The position numbers were made by a program, and so were the translations under genes. A DNA stretch of 64,000 nucleotides, from positions 1 to 64,000 of the forward strand of contig JALNYK010000003.1 of assembly GCA_023229845.1 (NCBI GenBank), written 5' to 3'. Under the pieces are notes generated by a model, which made no database searches, was not told where the DNA came from, and saw only the letters and a program-made list of their open reading frames with translations. This DNA comes from Gallionella sp. (GTDB lineage: Bacteria > Pseudomonadota > Gammaproteobacteria > Burkholderiales > Gallionellaceae). Positions 33,061-41,140 of this stretch are shown in pieces (positions within the stretch are counted from its first letter, which is position 1; every line of letters begins with the position of its first letter).

Positions 33061-35091
33061 CTAGAACCGGTAGCCCAGCTTGAGCCTGAAACTGCGCCCG
33101 TCCAGCGCGATCGCATCGATGGGCGCATGCTCCGGCCGCGCCGGATCGGCATAACGCTTGTCGAGCAGGTTATAGATGCCGGCAGACAATTCCAGACCCC
33201 GCGCCAGCTTGCCATGCAACAGGGTCAAATTGGCTACGGTGTAGCCGCCCGTGCTTGCGCCGCCCACGGTCTTGCGCGGACCGGTGTACTGAAGCTCCAT
33301 GCCGGCACGCAACGCATCGCCCCACACCGGCTGCGAATAATTGAGCTTCACCAGATGGTTGGGCGAATTCTCCAGTTCCATGCCGGTAGTCTGGTCGCGC
33401 GTGACCTGCCAGGCATAGCTGGCACGCAATCGCATTTCGTCCGCCCAGGCGCGTTCCGCCTCGAACTCGGCCCCCCTGGTCCGGACCCGTCCGATGTTCT
33501 GGAATACCAGCAGGCCGTCCGCGGGGTCGGTGATCTGATTGATGAGATTGCTGATGTCGTTCTGGTAGACCGAAGCGGTCAGGCGGAAGTTGTGTTGCAG
33601 CTCGTGTTCGGCGGCGAACTCATAGCTGGTGATTTCTTCCGGCTTGAGATTCGGACTCACCTTCGACGTTACATTGCCATCGTTGTAATACTGTTCGAAG
33701 GCGTTGGGAGCGCGGAAGGCCGTGCCATAGAGAAACTTTAACGTCGTCGTTTCCTGCGGACTCCAGATGAGTCCCAATCTGGGGTTAGTCGCTACGCCGA
33801 CCGTGGAATAGCTGTCGTAACGCAACCCTGCATTGAGCAGTACTCCCTGCATCAGCGTGATCTCGTCCTGGAGATAGATGCCCTCCCGCTGGCTGCTGCG
33901 CCTGTCGTCCAGGTAAAGCGCGTAAGGCGCGACATCGAAGTTGCGCTGATCCTGCCGGAAGTTGTCCTGGTATTCCGCCCCCAGCACCAGCTTGTGCCTC
34001 TCGAATCGCCCCATCAGCCTGACCTCGGCGCCGCCCCACCTGCCTTCGGTCTCATCCCTGTTCAGGATGACGGGCGGGCCGAAGGGATAGTTGCCCGTAA
34101 AGGTGTAACTGCCGTAGAAGGCATGCCCGGCGATGTCCCAGCGTTCATCCAGTTTTCCGTAGTAACCGAGATCGGCGTAGCCCTGTTTATCGATCGTTTC
34201 GGCCGCCGGATCGTTGAACACCATGCCGAAGGCGGCGGTGGGAACCTGCTTGGTGCGGCTGGCATAGGCGCCGGTCAGCGTGAAGCCCGCATGGGCCAGC
34301 TTGCCGAACAGGCTGTGGTAGCGGTCGCCGTCGAGATTGCTGGCGATGCCGTTGTTCGTGGCGGGCGTGTTGAACTCGGGGAAGAACAGGTCCTGCCCCC
34401 GGCTGCGGTAGCGCGATGCCGACAGCAACACTTCCGTGCCGTTCTCGTATCGTTTGCCATAACTCAGACGCTCCTTGTCGCCGCCGAAACTTGCCAGTTC
34501 GCCCGCAGCCTCAACGCCATCGAGATCGCCGCCATGTCGCGTGATGACATTGACCACCGCGAAGAAGGCATTGCTGCCGTAGATCGAAGAACCCGGACCG
34601 CGCACGATCTCCACCCGTTCGATCAGGTCCACGTCCAGCGGAAACTCCGTGCCTATGGATGCCTGGTCGTAGACCGGGTCGTTGAGCCGGTAGCCGTCCA
34701 CCGTCAGCAGGATACGGCTGTTGTAGTCGCCCGGCCGGTTGAAGCCGCGCACCCCCACATACTGGTAATTGCGGTCGTAAGTAACGAACAGACCGCGCGC
34801 GCTGGCGAGTATATCGGCCAGCGTGCGGTGGCCGTGGTTCCGTATGTCGTCGGCCGTGACAACGGTGACGGTGGCAGGCGCCTCGGTAGTCTTCTGGGTG
34901 AATTTGCTGGCGCTGTAGACCTCGACGGCGAGCAGCTCCTCTATGGACAGGCCGGTCAGATCTTGTGCCTCCGGCGCAAGCGAACGGGCTGCGGCCTGCA
35001 TCGGCAGCGCGGCGCATAGCGCGAGAATCAGCATCGGAAAAACGTAACGGGAAAAATCAGCATTCGTTCTTACCGAAAAATAAGCTCTCAT
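33061..35091 (-). CDS. TonB-dependent outer-membrane receptor
   Basis: A 676-residue receptor with signal peptide (about 1-35), plug domain about 60-180 (APATVTVVTADDIRNHGH, YVGVRGFNRPGDYNSRILL, VEIVRGPGSSIYGSNAFF) and a 22-strand barrel ending in the terminal Phe of FRLKLGYRF. It would import a ligand across the outer membrane with TonB-ExbBD energy; those genes are not here. A segment before the plug (LTGLSIEELLAVEVYSASKF) is typical of receptors linked to YfiR-like genes. It starts 33 bases after the 35125 kinase gene and is followed by YfiR and its kinase. Ligand unknown; no heme or vitamin motif recognised. Confidence 0.93.
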   Translation of the reverse strand: MRAYFSVRTNADFSRYVFPMLILALCAALPMQAAARSLAPEAQDLTGLSIEELLAVEVYSASKFTQKTTEAPATVTVVTADDIRNHGHRTLADILASARGLFVTYDRNYQYVGVRGFNRPGDYNSRILLTVDGYRLNDPVYDQASIGTEFPLDVDLIERVEIVRGPGSSIYGSNAFFAVVNVITRHGGDLDGVEAAGELASFGGDKERLSYGKRYENGTEVLLSASRYRSRGQDLFFPEFNTPATNNGIASNLDGDRYHSLFGKLAHAGFTLTGAYASRTKQVPTAAFGMVFNDPAAETIDKQGYADLGYYGKLDERWDIAGHAFYGSYTFTGNYPFGPPVILNRDETEGRWGGAEVRLMGRFERHKLVLGAEYQDNFRQDQRNFDVAPYALYLDDRRSSQREGIYLQDEITLMQGVLLNAGLRYDSYSTVGVATNPRLGLIWSPQETTTLKFLYGTAFRAPNAFEQYYNDGNVTSKVSPNLKPEEITSYEFAAEHELQHNFRLTASVYQNDISNLINQITDPADGLLVFQNIGRVRTRGAEFEAERAWADEMRLRASYAWQVTRDQTTGMELENSPNHLVKLNYSQPVWGDALRAGMELQYTGPRKTVGGASTGGYTVANLTLLHGKLARGLELSAGIYNLLDKRYADPARPEHAPIDAIALDGRSFRLKLGYRF

Positions 35092-35124
35092 CGCGGCCTC
35101 CCTGAATTCGTATCGTTGCCTTGC

Positions 35125-38100
35125 TCAAACGGTCATGATTTTCTCGGTCGACGACTGCACCGGCAGCCAGACCCGGAAAGTAGCCCCCTTGCCGAGTTCG
35201 CTACGCACCTCAATCTTGCCGTGATGTTTCTCGACGATCTTGTAGGAGACCGAGAGACCCAGCCCGGTCCCCAGTCCGACGGGCTTGGTGGTGAAGAACG
35301 GATCGAACAGGCGCGGGATGATCTCCGGCGGAATGCCGTAACCGCTGTCGCTGATCTCGACCCACACCCGCTCGCCTTCCGCCCCGGTGCGGATCGTGAT
35401 CGTGCCGCGCACTTCGATGGCCTGCGCGGCATTGACCAACAGATTCATGAACACCTGATTCAGTTGCGAGGGCAGGCACCAGATGTCCGGCAGGTCGCCG
35501 TATTCCTTGACCACCTCGCATTTGTATTTCAGCTCGTTCCATACCACGTTCAACGTCGTGTCCAGTCCGTGATGCACATCCGCCCACACCCACTGTTCAT
35601 CGACATCGGAACGGGAAAAATCCTTCAGGTCGCGTATGATCTTCTTGATCCGTTCCAGCCCCTGATGCGATTCGGCAATCAGCGACTTGATGTCCTGGCG
35701 CAGGAAATTGAAGTCGCTCCTCGTCTTGAACTGGCGCAGCTCGTCCAGCAGCGGATTGTCTTTCCCCTGCACCGCTTCGGCTGCCTCGTACTTATCGATA
35801 ACGACGAAGATGTCGGCAAGATATTTTTCCAGCGTGCCGAGGTTGGAGTTCACATAACCGACCGGGTTGTTGATCTCGTGCGCCACGCCCGCGGCGAGCA
35901 GGCCGATCGCCGCCATCTTTTCGGACTGCAGCAACTGGCTCCTGGCCTGTTCCAGTTGCGTGTTCGCCTCCACAAGCTGAGCATTGACTGCCGTGAGATG
36001 CTCGAGTTGCGCGACTATCTGCGCCTCCGCACGCTTGCGCTCGGTGATGTCTTCCTTGATGCCGAGATAATGGGAAGTACGCCCCTCGGCATCGCGCACC
36101 GGTGAAAGCAGGATGGACTCGACATATTCGCTGCCGTCCTTGCGCTGGTTGATCAGCTCGCCCTTCCATGTCTCGCCGCGCGTCAGGTGAGCCCACATCT
36201 CGTCGTAGGTTGCCGAAGAGGTCTTGCCTGAATGCAGGATGCGAGGATTCTGCCCGATCGCCTCCTCGCGGCTGTAGCCGGTGGCCTTGACGAAGGCCTC
36301 GTTGATATATTCGATCCTGGCGTCGAGGTCGGTGATCACGATCGAGCTGGGGCTTTGCTCGACGGCCAGCGACAGTTTGCGCAATTCATCCTCGGCCCGT
36401 TTGCGCTTGGCCTCGTGGCCGAAATAGTCCAGCGCGTAGCTGATGTCCGCGGCCATCTCGTCCAGCAGGTCGCGCACATCCTGGTCGAAGGCATTCATTA
36501 CGTCCGAATACAGATTGAACGCGCCCACGACCCTGCCCTCCCGGTGCAACGGCAATGCGGCCGAGCTGCGCCAGCCCGATGCTGCAGCATGCTCGCGCCA
36601 AGAGACGTTACCCGGAGAATTCAGGAAGTCTTGGCTCCAGCATGGCCGGTTCTCGCGTATCGCCGTGCCGGTCGGATCCCAACCATGCTCGCTGTCGGCA
36701 TCCGCCGATATCTCGATGCCGCGCAGATATTCTTCAGCGGCCTCGCCGCTGCTGGCCTCCGGCTTGACCATTTGCGTAACGGGGTCGAGCAGGCCGATCC
36801 AGGCCATGCCGAAACCGCCGAAGCGCACGACGGATTGGCAGATCTGCCCGAACAACTCCGCTTCGCTGGTGCTGCGCACGATGGCCAGGTTGCATTGGCT
36901 CAGCGCCTCATACAGCCGGTTCAGACGTTCGATCTTCGCCTCGGCTTGCTTGCGCTCGGTGATGTCGCGAATGATGCCGGTGGCATGCCATTCGCCGTGG
37001 AGGCTCATCGCCGAGACCGACAATTCGACCGAAAATTCGCTGCCGTCCTTGCGCCGAGCGGTGAGTTGCCGGGTAGTACCGACGATAGGTCCGCTCCCCG
37101 TCTGGGCGAAATGCCGCATCGCCTGTGCCGCCTGTTCGCCGTATTGCGGCGGCATGATCAGTTCGTGCAGGCTGCGGCCGACGGCTTCCGCCGCCGAGTA
37201 TCCGAACATCTCCTCCGCCTTGCGGTTCCACAGATAGACGTTGCCTGCCGGGTCGATGCAGATGATCGCGTCGTTGGCCGTCTCGGTGATCGCCCGGTTG
37301 CGGTCCGCCGCCTCCTTGAGCGCCTCTTCCAGTATCCTGCGCTCGGTCAGATCGACAAACGTGACGATGTTCCTGCTGCCTATCGACGAGAAGGAAACCC
37401 GAACATAGCGCTGCGATCCGTCCTTGCAGGTGACCGTGGATTCCATCGGTTCGATGGCGCCATGTTCCCGAACGGCGTTCCCGACCCGCCCCGTCCATTC
37501 GTTCCTGACCTCTTCCCGGTATTGCTCGTCCGGATAGGCCTGCCGCCACCATTGGGTTATGTCGGGCACATCGTCGATGGTATAGCCGAACAACTCGGTG
37601 AAATGCCGGTTCAGTATGATGACTTTTTCGTCCGCCGCCGTGCCGACATCCACGATCATGGCGATCGGCGAGCGCTCGACCAGCTCCCGTATCTCCTCTT
37701 CGCTCTGCCGCAGCGACTTCTCCGCCGCCTTGCGCGCGCGTATGCCCTGCTCCAGCGACAACGCACCCTGCACCGCCGAAGTCAGGCGCTGCAGGTGATC
37801 CTTCATCACGTAATCCCTGGCCCCCAGCTTGACCAGTTCGACCGCCTCGATGTCGCCGAGCGCGCCGGTGACCATCACCACGGGAATGTCGGGACGGCTC
37901 TGGCGCACGATGTGCAACGCGTCCTTGCCGCTCATGTCGGGCAGGTTGAAATCGGACAGCACCACATCCGGCGCAAACTCGTCCAGCGCCCGGACGAAGG
38001 CGTCGCGCGTCTCGACGCGCAGCAAATCGACCTCGTCCCATGCGGTCTCCAGTTCTGCCTGGATCAGTTCGCTGTCGTTCGGGCTGTCCTCTAGGTTGAG

Positions 38101-38148
38101 GACGCGCAGCTTTCCGTGTTTCACATCCGGCAATGCCATTTCAGACAC
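35125..38148 (-). CDS. Soluble REC-PAS-PAS-GAF-PAS histidine kinase
   Basis: A 1007-residue protein with no membrane helix: N-terminal receiver about 14-130 (Asp66 in VVLSDFNLPDMSG, Lys of VMKDHL), PAS about 150-280, PAS about 285-410 (ending GIIRDITERKQ), GAF about 425-570 (SAALPLHREGRVVGAFNLY), PAS about 580-700 (ending GIKEDITERKR), coiled coil, phospho-His about 757 in GVAHEINNPVGYV, and ATPase domain. The kinase half is a close paralogue of the 23967 kinase. Its start overlaps the response-regulator gene by 8 bases. Confidence 0.92.
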   Translation of the reverse strand: MSEMALPDVKHGKLRVLNLEDSPNDSELIQAELETAWDEVDLLRVETRDAFVRALDEFAPDVVLSDFNLPDMSGKDALHIVRQSRPDIPVVMVTGALGDIEAVELVKLGARDYVMKDHLQRLTSAVQGALSLEQGIRARKAAEKSLRQSEEEIRELVERSPIAMIVDVGTAADEKVIILNRHFTELFGYTIDDVPDITQWWRQAYPDEQYREEVRNEWTGRVGNAVREHGAIEPMESTVTCKDGSQRYVRVSFSSIGSRNIVTFVDLTERRILEEALKEAADRNRAITETANDAIICIDPAGNVYLWNRKAEEMFGYSAAEAVGRSLHELIMPPQYGEQAAQAMRHFAQTGSGPIVGTTRQLTARRKDGSEFSVELSVSAMSLHGEWHATGIIRDITERKQAEAKIERLNRLYEALSQCNLAIVRSTSEAELFGQICQSVVRFGGFGMAWIGLLDPVTQMVKPEASSGEAAEEYLRGIEISADADSEHGWDPTGTAIRENRPCWSQDFLNSPGNVSWREHAAASGWRSSAALPLHREGRVVGAFNLYSDVMNAFDQDVRDLLDEMAADISYALDYFGHEAKRKRAEDELRKLSLAVEQSPSSIVITDLDARIEYINEAFVKATGYSREEAIGQNPRILHSGKTSSATYDEMWAHLTRGETWKGELINQRKDGSEYVESILLSPVRDAEGRTSHYLGIKEDITERKRAEAQIVAQLEHLTAVNAQLVEANTQLEQARSQLLQSEKMAAIGLLAAGVAHEINNPVGYVNSNLGTLEKYLADIFVVIDKYEAAEAVQGKDNPLLDELRQFKTRSDFNFLRQDIKSLIAESHQGLERIKKIIRDLKDFSRSDVDEQWVWADVHHGLDTTLNVVWNELKYKCEVVKEYGDLPDIWCLPSQLNQVFMNLLVNAAQAIEVRGTITIRTGAEGERVWVEISDSGYGIPPEIIPRLFDPFFTTKPVGLGTGLGLSVSYKIVEKHHGKIEVRSELGKGATFRVWLPVQSSTEKIMTV

Positions 38149-38596
38149 TCCTGCTCACGCTGCCGAGCGGCGGATGGTTGATGAGCGCCCAGAACACGCC
38201 GAGGTCTTTGACCGACTCGACGAAGCTGGGAAAATCGACCGGCTTGACCACATAAGCGTTCACGCCGAGCTGATAGCCCTCATCTACGTCGCGCTCCTCG
38301 CGCGAGGATGTCATGATCACCACCGGTATGGTTCTCAGTTCGGGATCTCCCTTGATACGGCGCAGCACTTCCATGCCGTTGATCTTCGGCAGCTTGAGAT
38401 CGAGCAGGATCACCGCCGGGTTGCCGCACTGGCGCTCCGCATAGTCGCCCTGCCGATACAGATAGTCCAGCGCCTCCTGCCCGTCGCGCACAACCACGAC
38501 CTCGTTGGCCAGCCTGCATTCGACGAAGGCTTCCAGCGTCATCTCCTCATCGTTCGGGTTGTCCTCGACCAACAGTATCCGTGCCAGTGTCTTCAT
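38141..38596 (-). CDS. Single-domain response regulator (Rcp1-like)
   Basis: A 151-residue receiver-only protein: RILLVEDNPNDEEM at the N-terminus, phospho-Asp about residue 66 in VILLDLKLPKINGMEVL, switch Thr in VVIMTSS and Lys about 116 in YVVKPVDF. The NPND after the acidic pocket and the LKLPKxxG loop are typical of Rcp1, the partner of phytochrome-type kinases, and the kinase upstream is of that class. The gene begins 50 bases inside the upstream kinase gene, with GGGAGACGGAG as ribosome binding site, and overlaps the next gene by 8 bases. Output must be by protein contact. Confidence 0.92.
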   Translation of the reverse strand: MKTLARILLVEDNPNDEEMTLEAFVECRLANEVVVVRDGQEALDYLYRQGDYAERQCGNPAVILLDLKLPKINGMEVLRRIKGDPELRTIPVVIMTSSREERDVDEGYQLGVNAYVVKPVDFPSFVESVKDLGVFWALINHPPLGSVSRSV

Positions 38597-40973
38597 CTCC
38601 GTCTCCCGTTTTCGGCAGCGCGAAATAAAACGTCGCGCCCTCGTTCACCCGACCCTCCGCCCATACTCGTCCGCCATGGCGCTGCACGATGCGCTGCACG
38701 TTGGCCAGCCCCACGCCGGTTCCTTCAAACTGCTCCTGCGGGTGCAGCCGCCGGAACAGGCCGAACAGCTTGTCCGCCTGGCGCATGTCGAATCCTACCC
38801 CATTGTCCTTCACGTGGCAGACCCATTCGTCCGCAGCGCCCGGAGCGCAGCCGATTTCGATTATCGCGATTTCGCGAGTCCGGGTGAACTTCAGCGCATT
38901 GGACAGCAGGTTTTGCAGCACCAGCGCCAGCATGCTGCGCTCCCCGGTCACCTCGGGCAGTGAGCCTATTTTCCATTCGACTTGCCGCCCCTCGGCCTGC
39001 GGACGCAGGGTGTCGCGCACCTCGGCCAGCAACAGGTTCAGATTGACCGGAGACTTCCTCAATCCGGTCCGGCCGATGCGCGAAAAGGACAGGATGTCGT
39101 CGATGAGTTTACCCATCTGGATTGCGGAGTCGGCGATGACCTCCATGTAATGTTTTCCCTTGTCGTCGATGTCGTCGTAGCAGCGATTTTTCAGCAGTTC
39201 GACGAAACCGGCGATGGAGCGCAGCGGTGCGCGCAGGTCGTGCGATACCGAATAGGAGAATGCTTCCAGCTCCTTGTTGGAGGCGGCCAACTGTGCGGTG
39301 CGCTCCTGTACGCGCTGTTCCAGTTCTTCGTTGAGCTTGCGGATATTTGCCTCGTACTGTTTGCGCGCGGTGACGTTATCGAAGATGGCCACAAAGTGCT
39401 CCGGCTCCGGGCAATAGACCGAAATCTCGAACCATCTGTCCAGCATCTCGACGTACATCTCGAACTGCTCCGGCAGCCCTGTCTGCGCCACCCGCCCATA
39501 AATCTCGAACAGTTCCGGGTTGGATTCGCGCATGCCGGAGACGACCTCGGTGGCACGCTTGCCCACCACGTCCTTCAGTCCGCTCAGGGTCTCGAAGGCA
39601 GGGTTGACTTCGAGATAGACGAAGTCTTCTGGCACACCCTCGCGATACAGCATCTTGCAATGCACATAGCCTTCCAGCATGTTCTCGAACAGCGAGCGAA
39701 AATGCCGTTCGCTCTGCTCGATCGCCGCCATCGTGCGCTCGCGCATCTCCACCCGGTGTGAGTGCTGCTGCTGCCGCCACAGCATCATCATTGCTCCGCT
39801 GACCGCGGCGATGGCAGCAAGGGCGATCAGGCTGACCCATAGCACCAAGTCCCGCAGCGGCGCCATCACCTCGTCGCGATCTATCTTGGCGATGATGTGC
39901 CACCCCGTCCCCGCGACGGGAAGATGGGCTGCCAGCACCGGCACGTCACGGTAGTCCCGCCCCTGCATCGAGCCGGATTCGCTCCGCCCCGGGGCCAAGG
40001 CATCAGCTTGCTCCAATGCCGACGCTGGTACTTTCAGTGTCAGCGCCGTACCTTGGCGATGACGCAGGTCGTTGAGATACATGACGGATTCTCCCTCGTG
40101 GCGCACCAGCAGCGTCTCGCCGCTGGCGCTGGCGGTCGGCCAAGTCTGGATCAGCGGGAAGATGAATTGCTGGGCCGTGACACGCAACACGACCACCGCC
40201 ACCGCCCGCCCGCCTTGCCCATCCGGGACGACCAGCGGCACCGCCCACTCCAGGTGGATATGCCCCTCCTGGTCGCGGTAGATGTCGCGCCGCTGCACTT
40301 TCTGGCTGGCGATCACCTGCTGCAACAGATCGGGAAGCACTGGCGCCATTCCCACTTCTGTCCCGGAGGTGAGCAGAAAACGATTGTGGGTGTCCAGCAG
40401 CAGTATCCTGTCGTAGTGATAGCTGCTGCGCAGTTGATCGAAACGATTCCGGATAAGTTCGGCCAGTTTCTCATCCTGTTCCCGCCGGGCGAGCCGCGCG
40501 GCCAGTTCGGCCAGCTTCTCGTCCCCCGCCAGCACCTCGGCATCCCCCTGACGTTCCAGCAGCCAGTTCTCGATCTGCTCGGCCTTGAGCCTGGCGATGG
40601 CTTCCAGGTTGGCGTGGGCCTCACGCTCGATCTGCGGGCCATACAGACCGGCGATGGCAAATCCGATCAGCGGCACCACCAGCACCAGCGCGGCGAATGC
40701 CAGCGACAACCTGCCCGTGCCAAGCAGAGGCACGTCGGTTTGCCGAAAAGGCCTGACGCCCCGCGTCCTGAGCAACAGGTAAAGCAGGAAGCTGGTGACC
40801 ACCACGAACGCCAGTCCCTTTGCCAGTTCGATGCGCACCCACAGAACCGGATCAGCGATGGTCAGCAGATAATCGGAGACGACAATCCACAGCGCGGCGA
40901 AGGCCGCATAAAACAACGCCACGCCAACGGGAGTGAGCAGCCTGGACAACAGATATTTACTGAAGATCGCCAT
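38547..40973 (-). CDS. Membrane histidine kinase: 3-4 TM, periplasmic Cache-like sensor, PAS, phytochrome-class kinase
   Basis: An 808-residue kinase. Helices at about 15-40, 45-68 and 88-112 precede a large periplasmic domain (about 112-375) with Cache-like features (LEAIARLKAEQIENWLLERQGD, RILLLDTHNRFLLTSG, HLEWAVPLV, GTGWHIIAKIDRDEVM), then a helix about 378-400, a PAS at about 425-535 and a kinase core with phospho-His about 578 in SYSVSHDLRAPLRSIAGF, as in bacteriophytochromes. The ATPase domain has NLLSNALKF, DNGVGFDM and GTGVGLANV. The stop lies 50 bases inside the regulator gene. The kinase half is a paralogue of the 41137 gene. Confidence 0.91.
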   Translation of the reverse strand: MAIFSKYLLSRLLTPVGVALFYAAFAALWIVVSDYLLTIADPVLWVRIELAKGLAFVVVTSFLLYLLLRTRGVRPFRQTDVPLLGTGRLSLAFAALVLVVPLIGFAIAGLYGPQIEREAHANLEAIARLKAEQIENWLLERQGDAEVLAGDEKLAELAARLARREQDEKLAELIRNRFDQLRSSYHYDRILLLDTHNRFLLTSGTEVGMAPVLPDLLQQVIASQKVQRRDIYRDQEGHIHLEWAVPLVVPDGQGGRAVAVVVLRVTAQQFIFPLIQTWPTASASGETLLVRHEGESVMYLNDLRHRQGTALTLKVPASALEQADALAPGRSESGSMQGRDYRDVPVLAAHLPVAGTGWHIIAKIDRDEVMAPLRDLVLWVSLIALAAIAAVSGAMMMLWRQQQHSHRVEMRERTMAAIEQSERHFRSLFENMLEGYVHCKMLYREGVPEDFVYLEVNPAFETLSGLKDVVGKRATEVVSGMRESNPELFEIYGRVAQTGLPEQFEMYVEMLDRWFEISVYCPEPEHFVAIFDNVTARKQYEANIRKLNEELEQRVQERTAQLAASNKELEAFSYSVSHDLRAPLRSIAGFVELLKNRCYDDIDDKGKHYMEVIADSAIQMGKLIDDILSFSRIGRTGLRKSPVNLNLLLAEVRDTLRPQAEGRQVEWKIGSLPEVTGERSMLALVLQNLLSNALKFTRTREIAIIEIGCAPGAADEWVCHVKDNGVGFDMRQADKLFGLFRRLHPQEQFEGTGVGLANVQRIVQRHGGRVWAEGRVNEGATFYFALPKTGDGDEDTGTDTVGRGQPER

Positions 40974-41098
40974 CGCGCACCCTTAGTTTCGTTCATCTCG
41001 CCGGGAGCGTGTGCGCCTGCGCCCGGTTCATCAATGCGCCTGCTTCAAGCTAGCGGCGGGCGTATCGACATGCGGCGCCGTCCCGAATCAACTCGCCG

Positions 41099-41140
41099 TC
41101 ATGCGACCGCGATCAACAGCACGCATGCTAGTGTCTTCAT
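41099..41140 (-). pseudogene. 13-codon relic of a response-regulator gene
   Basis: Directly at the stop of the 41137 kinase gene (ATGA overlap) is MKTLACVLLIAVA then TGA. The intact regulator gene downstream of the paralogous kinase begins MKTLARILLVEDN. The DNA also agrees around the start: ATGAAGACACTAGCA here, ATGAAGACACTGGCA there, followed by CTGTTG in both. So the kinase-regulator pair was probably duplicated as a unit, and this copy of the regulator was lost except for its first codons. The rest of the gap to 40974 shows no receiver sequence. Confidence 0.7.
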
